DNA of 26,313 nucleotides, from the NCBI GenBank assembly GCA_964439745.1, contig CAYTQK010000005.1, positions 1 to 26,313 of the forward strand, in the 5' to 3' direction. The position numbers were made by a program, and so were the translations under genes. Position 1 is the first letter of the stretch, and each line of letters opens with the position of its first letter. Under the pieces are notes generated by a model. The model was not told where the DNA came from and did not search any database. It saw nothing but the letters and a program-made list of their open reading frames with translations. This document shows positions 22,371 to 26,313 of this stretch, piece by piece. Source of the stretch: CAYTQK01 sp964439745. GTDB lineage: Bacteria > Desulfobacterota > Desulfobacteria > Desulfobacterales > Desulfosudaceae.

Positions 22371-22424
22371 ATCTTTCCTCCTTCGTTGAGGATTTTTCAG
22401 TTTTCATCTTTCGGAACATGGACC

Positions 22425-24452
22425 TTAGCCTTCCAGGGCCTGCCTGTCGGCCATATCCATGAGGACGCGCTCGCGGGCCTTGTCAATGCCCAGGGCCTGC
22501 CGTTTTTTGTCAATATGCGCGATCATCTTCTGGGCATGCTTGATGGGATCGACTTCCAGGTCCCACATGCCGCCGTAAAGTTTTTCGAACTCCTTGAATA
22601 TATAATCCTGGAATACCGGGGCGCCGGATACCGGCAGGGTTACCCCGAAGACGGTATAGACACCGGAAACGACAAAGTAATGGCCGATGCTGATGGCCTT
22701 TTCACTCATCCATTCCGGGGCGCTGCCGGCCACCGGCAGATCGGAGATGTCTTCTCCAAGGCCGCCGGCCTTAACCATTTCAGTAGCCGCCAGCAGAATG
22801 CGGCTGTTGTCGACACAGGAGCCGACATGCAGTACCGGCGGGATTCCCACCGTCTCGCACACCTCGGCCAGTCCCGGTCCGCAGTAGACCAGGCCCGATT
22901 CAGGCGTCAGCAGCCCTTCCATGGCACAGGCAATGGCGTTACAGCCGGTGGTCAGTACCAGGACGTCATTTTTCAACAGTTCTTTAACGACCTCGACATG
23001 GCCTTCGTTGTGACGGGTACGGGCGTTGTTGCAGCCGACCACCCCGGCCACGCCGCGGATGCGGCCATTAATGATATTGTCATTCAGGGTATAATAGGTG
23101 CCGCGGAAAGTTCCGCCCAGGTGATAGTTGATGGATTCCACGCCGAAACCGGCCACCTGGGTGGCTTTCTGCTTGGGAATCATCACCTCGGCTCTTCTGT
23201 TTTCAAAGTTATCAATGGCCAGCTTGACAATCTTCTTGGCATCGTCCAGCGCTGAATGCTCGTCAAATTCAATATGCTCAACGCTGTCCTGTTCCATCAT
23301 GGCCAGGGGATGCGTGGTGATCAGTTTGGTGTGAAAACATTCGGCCACGTTGGCCAGGTTCTGGAAGATACACTGAATATCCACTACCATGGCGTCACAG
23401 GCACCGGTGATAATGGCCAGTTCCTGCTGCAGGAAAGTGGCTGCCGTGGGAATACCGTGCCGTTCCAGCAGTTCGTTGGCTGTACAGCAGATACCGCCCA
23501 GCTGGATGCCCTTGGCGCCTTTCTTCTTGGCGTACTCGAGCATCTCCTCGGACTGGGCCACGGCCACGATGATTTCCGACAGAACCGGCTCATGACCGTG
23601 CACGCTCAGGTTGACATGGTCTTCTTTCATGATGCCGAGGTTGGCCTCGCCCACCACCGGGTAGGGGGTACCGAAGATAATATCCTGCAGATCGGTGGCC
23701 AGCATGGAACCGCCCCAGCCGTCGGCGATGGCCGCCCGGGTGCCCTGGCGCATCAGGTTGCGGTAGTCCTGGTCCACGCCGATATGCGTCCGATGCATAA
23801 TTTCCACGATTTCCCGGTCGATGTTGCGGGGAATAACCCCCTGCTTCTCCCACTTTTCATAGCGGACAGCAGGAGCCCGTTTGGCATAGGTCAGTTCGCC
23901 GTCGGCCTTGCCCCATTCCGCCAGGGCTTTTTCAGCCGTTTCCAGGGTGATCTCGTCAATGTCGCGATCCTTGACCTCGCCGTCAACTTCCACCGTTGTC
24001 GGCACGCCCAGTGCTTCGGCAACCGCCCTGAGTTTAAGGGGATCTTTGACCATGTAGTCATGGGTTTCTTTCCTGGCGACCGCCATGAAGGTTTCGGCCA
24101 CGCACCGGCCATGATCGGAATGTGCGGCCGCACCGCCGGCGATCATGCGGATGAAATTTCGTGCGGCAATAGTGTTGGGAGTGGCCCCGCACAGGCCTTT
24201 TCTTTCATCTTTCCCCTCAATGCCGCTCTTGGGCAGGGGGAGGCGGCAGGGGCCCATGCCGCAATTCTTGCAGCAGGTACCCTGGGCACCGATATTACAG
24301 GGCTTCATGTTTTCGGCCCGGTCAAAGACGGTTTCCACCCCGAGCTCTTGCGCCCTTCGAATCAATTGCTGGCTGGCCTGATCAATGGTCGCTTTGACAG
24401 GATCGGCCAACTTCGGTCCTTTTGCCGCAGCTTTTTTTTCTGCTTCTGCCAT
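22425..24452 (-). CDS. cooS: Carbon monoxide dehydrogenase catalytic subunit
   Basis: The Ni-Fe CO dehydrogenase (AcsA/CooS) reduces CO2 to CO for acetyl-CoA synthase, or runs in reverse during acetate oxidation. It has 675 residues, the normal length. The N-terminal cysteine series PCNIGAQGTCCKNCGMGPCR (residues 51-70) and GLCGA supply the B and D clusters. The C-cluster surroundings are visible as HGHEPVLSE, GGICCTANELL, DIQCIFQNL, GCNNAR, TTGCNAIACA and GSCVDNSR. The first 15 residues are Ala/Lys-rich, echoing the AcsD tail. GAGGAGG lies upstream of the ATG at 24452. The operon pairing with acsB makes it an ACS-linked CODH (acsA) rather than an energy-conserving one. No cooC nickel chaperone is in view. 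Confidence 0.97.
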   Translation of the reverse strand: MAEAEKKAAAKGPKLADPVKATIDQASQQLIRRAQELGVETVFDRAENMKPCNIGAQGTCCKNCGMGPCRLPLPKSGIEGKDERKGLCGATPNTIAARNFIRMIAGGAAAHSDHGRCVAETFMAVARKETHDYMVKDPLKLRAVAEALGVPTTVEVDGEVKDRDIDEITLETAEKALAEWGKADGELTYAKRAPAVRYEKWEKQGVIPRNIDREIVEIMHRTHIGVDQDYRNLMRQGTRAAIADGWGGSMLATDLQDIIFGTPYPVVGEANLGIMKEDHVNLSVHGHEPVLSEIIVAVAQSEEMLEYAKKKGAKGIQLGGICCTANELLERHGIPTAATFLQQELAIITGACDAMVVDIQCIFQNLANVAECFHTKLITTHPLAMMEQDSVEHIEFDEHSALDDAKKIVKLAIDNFENRRAEVMIPKQKATQVAGFGVESINYHLGGTFRGTYYTLNDNIINGRIRGVAGVVGCNNARTRHNEGHVEVVKELLKNDVLVLTTGCNAIACAMEGLLTPESGLVYCGPGLAEVCETVGIPPVLHVGSCVDNSRILLAATEMVKAGGLGEDISDLPVAGSAPEWMSEKAISIGHYFVVSGVYTVFGVTLPVSGAPVFQDYIFKEFEKLYGGMWDLEVDPIKHAQKMIAHIDKKRQALGIDKARERVLMDMADRQALEG

Positions 24453-24530
24453 TAGAGGTTCCTCCTCATATTATTTTCCATATTATCTATATTGCTTGGA
24501 CACAGGATCGTATCACCACGTCCGGGCTGA

Positions 24531-26105
24531 TTAGGCCCGCTTGTGGGCCCGGTTCAGAAAATCCAGAATCTTGTCCAGTTCGGATTTCTGTTCTTCAGCC
24601 GGGGTAACGTCGATCATGGATTTTTTGGTTTCTTCCCGCTTGGCGGCCAGCTTTTCTCTTTCCTTGGCGCGCTTGACCCGCAGGGCTTTCAGTTCTTCGT
24701 CCCGTTTCTGACGCTCTTCAGCGGCTTTCTTGGCTTTTTCCTCGTCCTCGCGCTTGGCTTTTTCCTCGGCTGCGCGCTTGGCTTTTTCCTCGGCTTCGGC
24801 TTTGGCCTTGGCGTCGGCTTCGGCTTTGGCCTTGGCATCCGCCTCGGCTTTGGCCTTGGCTTCGGCATCGGCCTGGGCCTGGGCCGCGGCATCTACCGGA
24901 GCCGCCTCTTCGGCCGGCACGGCTTTTTCTTCCTCGGCAGCCGGGGCTTCTTGCTTGGCCGCCGCCTTCTTGGGCGCCGCCTTCTTGGCCGCCGCCTTCT
25001 TGGGCGCCGCCTTCTTGGCGGCGGCTTTCTTGGGCGCGGCTTTCTTCTTTTCTTCTTTTTCCTCTTCAATGGTCAGATCCGGTTTTGGTGCCAGCTTGGC
25101 ATAATCCGGCTTCTGCTCATCCAGCAGCTTGCTGATGCCGTCCACATCATCAATCTTGCCGCCGTCCACCAGCCGATCAATAAAGGCCCGGACCATGCGG
25201 GCGGTTTCCGGATGACGGATGAACAGGATATCACTGCCCGCCATCAGATAGGTAACCGCACCCACGGCTTCCATGAGAATGGCCCGTCGTTCCGGGTCGC
25301 CCAGTTCCGGGGCTTCATCAAAGGGCTGCTTGGCTTCCTTGCACTTCCAGACCTCGTTGCCGAGATTGTTGATTATGGGATACTGCAGCTTGTCATCTCC
25401 CTGGGCCATGGCGGCCATCCGCAGACGCTCCATGACTGAATAGGAGTATTCCATGCCGTACCCAAGCCCGCCGGTAGTCGGATCGACCAGCACCCGATCC
25501 ATGTTCATACCCAGATTTTCCAGCAGGATATTGATCTGCTTGGCCAGGTTGACGTCAATCGGGGATGAGGAGACCACGGCATGCCCATACCCCATGGCAG
25601 CGGCGCCGATGCCTTTGTGATTCTTTTCTTCCACCGGTCCCAGGGTCAGCTGGACATCCTGAAATTCTTCGGCGATTTTTTTGAAAACTTCCTCGTCTTT
25701 TTCTACGGCGGTGGTGCCCCAGAGAATGACCGGCACATCCACAGCACCGATAACCTTTTTTACCGTGGCCACGGCATCGTCGGCACTGGCATTGGCGCCG
25801 TTAGGGTCAGTACTCTTCAGCTGCACCACCACGATTTCGGCACCGTATTCCTCGACACACTTCTTGGCCCAGGCGGCCGGATCGGAGATCACGTCTTTAA
25901 AAGGCGCAATTGCCCATTCAGGCCAGTCATCCGGCTCCATATCCCAGATTTCCATGGCGACTTTCGGCTTGTTGGGCATTTCCCCTTCAAACAAACAAAA
26001 GGGATAACTTGTTTCCCCGCCAACCTTGATGGCCTTGTCACCTGTGCCAATAGAAATCTCTTTAATGCTGCCGGCATAGGATTCTTTTGCGATTTGAAAA
26101 CCCAC
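24531..26105 (-). CDS. acsD: Corrinoid iron-sulfur protein small subunit with long Lys/Ala/Glu-rich tail
   Basis: AcsD pairs with AcsC to form the methyl-carrying corrinoid protein. Residues 1-340 are a complete TIM-barrel small subunit (YPFCLFEGEMPNKPKVAMEI, LKSTDPNGAN, VDPTTGGLGYGMEYSYSVMER). The protein then continues to residue 524, about 200 longer than classic examples. The extra part has three 10-residue units of KKAAPKKAAA type (about 353-383), an acidic Ala/Pro linker, three AKAKAEAD units (about 415-438), a charged E/K/A/R coiled-coil-like region (439-494) and a closing amphipathic helix (SELDKILDFLNRAHKRA). The start is GTG 26105, five bases after AAGGAGG. It is the first gene of the acs operon. 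The tail resembles TolA or histone-like linkers; its role is unknown. Confidence 0.95.
   Translation of the reverse strand: MGFQIAKESYAGSIKEISIGTGDKAIKVGGETSYPFCLFEGEMPNKPKVAMEIWDMEPDDWPEWAIAPFKDVISDPAAWAKKCVEEYGAEIVVVQLKSTDPNGANASADDAVATVKKVIGAVDVPVILWGTTAVEKDEEVFKKIAEEFQDVQLTLGPVEEKNHKGIGAAAMGYGHAVVSSSPIDVNLAKQINILLENLGMNMDRVLVDPTTGGLGYGMEYSYSVMERLRMAAMAQGDDKLQYPIINNLGNEVWKCKEAKQPFDEAPELGDPERRAILMEAVGAVTYLMAGSDILFIRHPETARMVRAFIDRLVDGGKIDDVDGISKLLDEQKPDYAKLAPKPDLTIEEEKEEKKKAAPKKAAAKKAAPKKAAAKKAAPKKAAAKQEAPAAEEEKAVPAEEAAPVDAAAQAQADAEAKAKAEADAKAKAEADAKAKAEAEEKAKRAAEEKAKREDEEKAKKAAEERQKRDEELKALRVKRAKEREKLAAKREETKKSMIDVTPAEEQKSELDKILDFLNRAHKRA
24792..24863 (-). repeat. acsD: In-frame 24-base tandem repeat in acsD (about 3 copies)
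   Basis: Three near-identical 24-base units encode AKAKAEAD-type octapeptides. The unit length is a multiple of three, so copy changes would keep the frame. The copies differ at a few bases, so the array is not brand new. Confidence 0.8.
24957..25049 (-). repeat. acsD: In-frame 30-base tandem repeat in acsD (about 3 copies)
   Basis: Three 30-base units encode KKAAPKKAAA-type decapeptides, with the Lys-Lys and Pro positions kept. They are highly basic, in contrast to the acidic linker that follows. The repeats are coding and not of CRISPR type. Confidence 0.85.
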
Positions 26106-26313
26106 AGCAACCTCCTTAACGAAATTTTTTTTTGTTTATGGGCTGTGGCGTGGACAGACAATTTTCCCGTTTTACCGGCCATTGTCCGCCGGCCCAGCCT
26201 GCCATATCCCGATATATATCAAACACACGGACTGTGTTAATAATCTTTAATAATTATAAATAGTTACAAAAAAATATTCGTCACCTCGACATAAAAAAAT
26301 AACATTTTACATC
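26106..26313 (-). promoter_or_regulatory. Upstream region of the acs operon
   Basis: No gene is seen in these 208 bases. The outer part (26200-26313) is strongly AT-rich. It contains a palindrome GATATATATC (26211-26220) and an inverted repeat AACACA-N5-TGTGTT (26222-26238), either of which could be an operator. I could not pick a convincing -35/-10 pair. The acs promoter should lie here or just beyond the window. Confidence 0.4.

Noticed and set aside
23256..24455. A 399-codon open frame on the plus strand
   Set aside because: It is antisense to cooS, with no family match.
24792..25049. Regularly spaced direct repeats that might suggest a CRISPR array
   Set aside because: Units are 24 and 30 bases, contiguous with no spacers, and encode in-frame peptide repeats of AcsD.
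1..26313. tRNA or rRNA genes, insertion sequences, phage attachment sites
   Set aside because: None was seen by eye: no cloverleaf with CCA-type end, no transposase, no flanking duplications. A tRNAscan or Infernal run would be the proper check.

Overview
The window looks like chromosome of a strictly anaerobic sulfate-reducing bacterium of the Desulfobacterota. It carries dissimilatory sulfite reductase genes (dsrA, dsrB, dsrD and a dsrN-type amidase), a tetraheme cytochrome c3, and a Wood-Ljungdahl carbon monoxide dehydrogenase/acetyl-CoA synthase operon. Together these suggest a complete oxidiser, or an autotroph, of the Desulfobacterales type; that placement is inference. Coding DNA is GC-rich. 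Several intergenic regions (about 8870-9010, 13660-13890 and 26200-26313) are distinctly AT-rich.

Layout. 1-972 (minus): a PPC/DUF296 protein followed by ilvE, which runs off the left edge. 1159-1953 (plus): a YkgJ-type cysteine-cluster protein. 1964-2998 (minus): a DapA-family aldolase. 3196-8338 (plus): the sulfite reductase locus, with a strong promoter-like sequence, a TPR gene, dsrA, dsrB, a terminator-like hairpin, dsrD and dsrN. 8385-8864 (minus): cytochrome c3. 9131-9742 (minus): mobA. 9981-10794 (plus): a 10-cysteine mini-protein and pyrE. 10809-13641 (minus): wtpABC tungstate/molybdate importer, with a 12-bp inverted repeat around its promoter. 13902-14621 (plus): a membrane-anchored SagB-type nitroreductase. 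14667-15233 (minus): a J-domain/DUF1232 protein. 15529-16083 (plus): an unrecognised protein. 16117-17583 (minus): a hotdog thioesterase and a regulator joining a helix-turn-helix to a periplasmic-binding-protein-like domain. 17694-26105 (minus): the acs operon, transcribed acsD, cooS, acsB, acsC, acsE and closed by a good terminator at 17613-17661.

Function. DsrAB reduces sulfite with siroheme (probably the amidated form made by DsrN), DsrD stimulates it, and cytochrome c3 carries periplasmic electrons. The acs operon encodes the CO dehydrogenase, acetyl-CoA synthase, both corrinoid iron-sulfur protein subunits and the methyltransferase, enough for the carbonyl branch and methyl transfer. 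mobA, wtpABC and perhaps the HTH-PBP regulator would supply Mo/W cofactor for formate dehydrogenase-type enzymes, which lie outside the window.

Most notable: acsC has an in-frame TGA exactly at the first 4Fe-4S ligand cysteine (codon 17). The reading frame, start site and remaining ligands are otherwise intact, and a possible SECIS-like hairpin follows. Either this is a selenocysteine corrinoid protein or the sequence has local errors; four nearby conserved positions changed to Arg favour the latter. Also notable: a roughly 185-residue Lys/Ala/Glu-rich repeat tail on AcsD, two mutually exclusive hairpins with the Shine-Dalgarno in a loop ahead of the J-domain gene, and a terminator-like hairpin between dsrB and dsrD.
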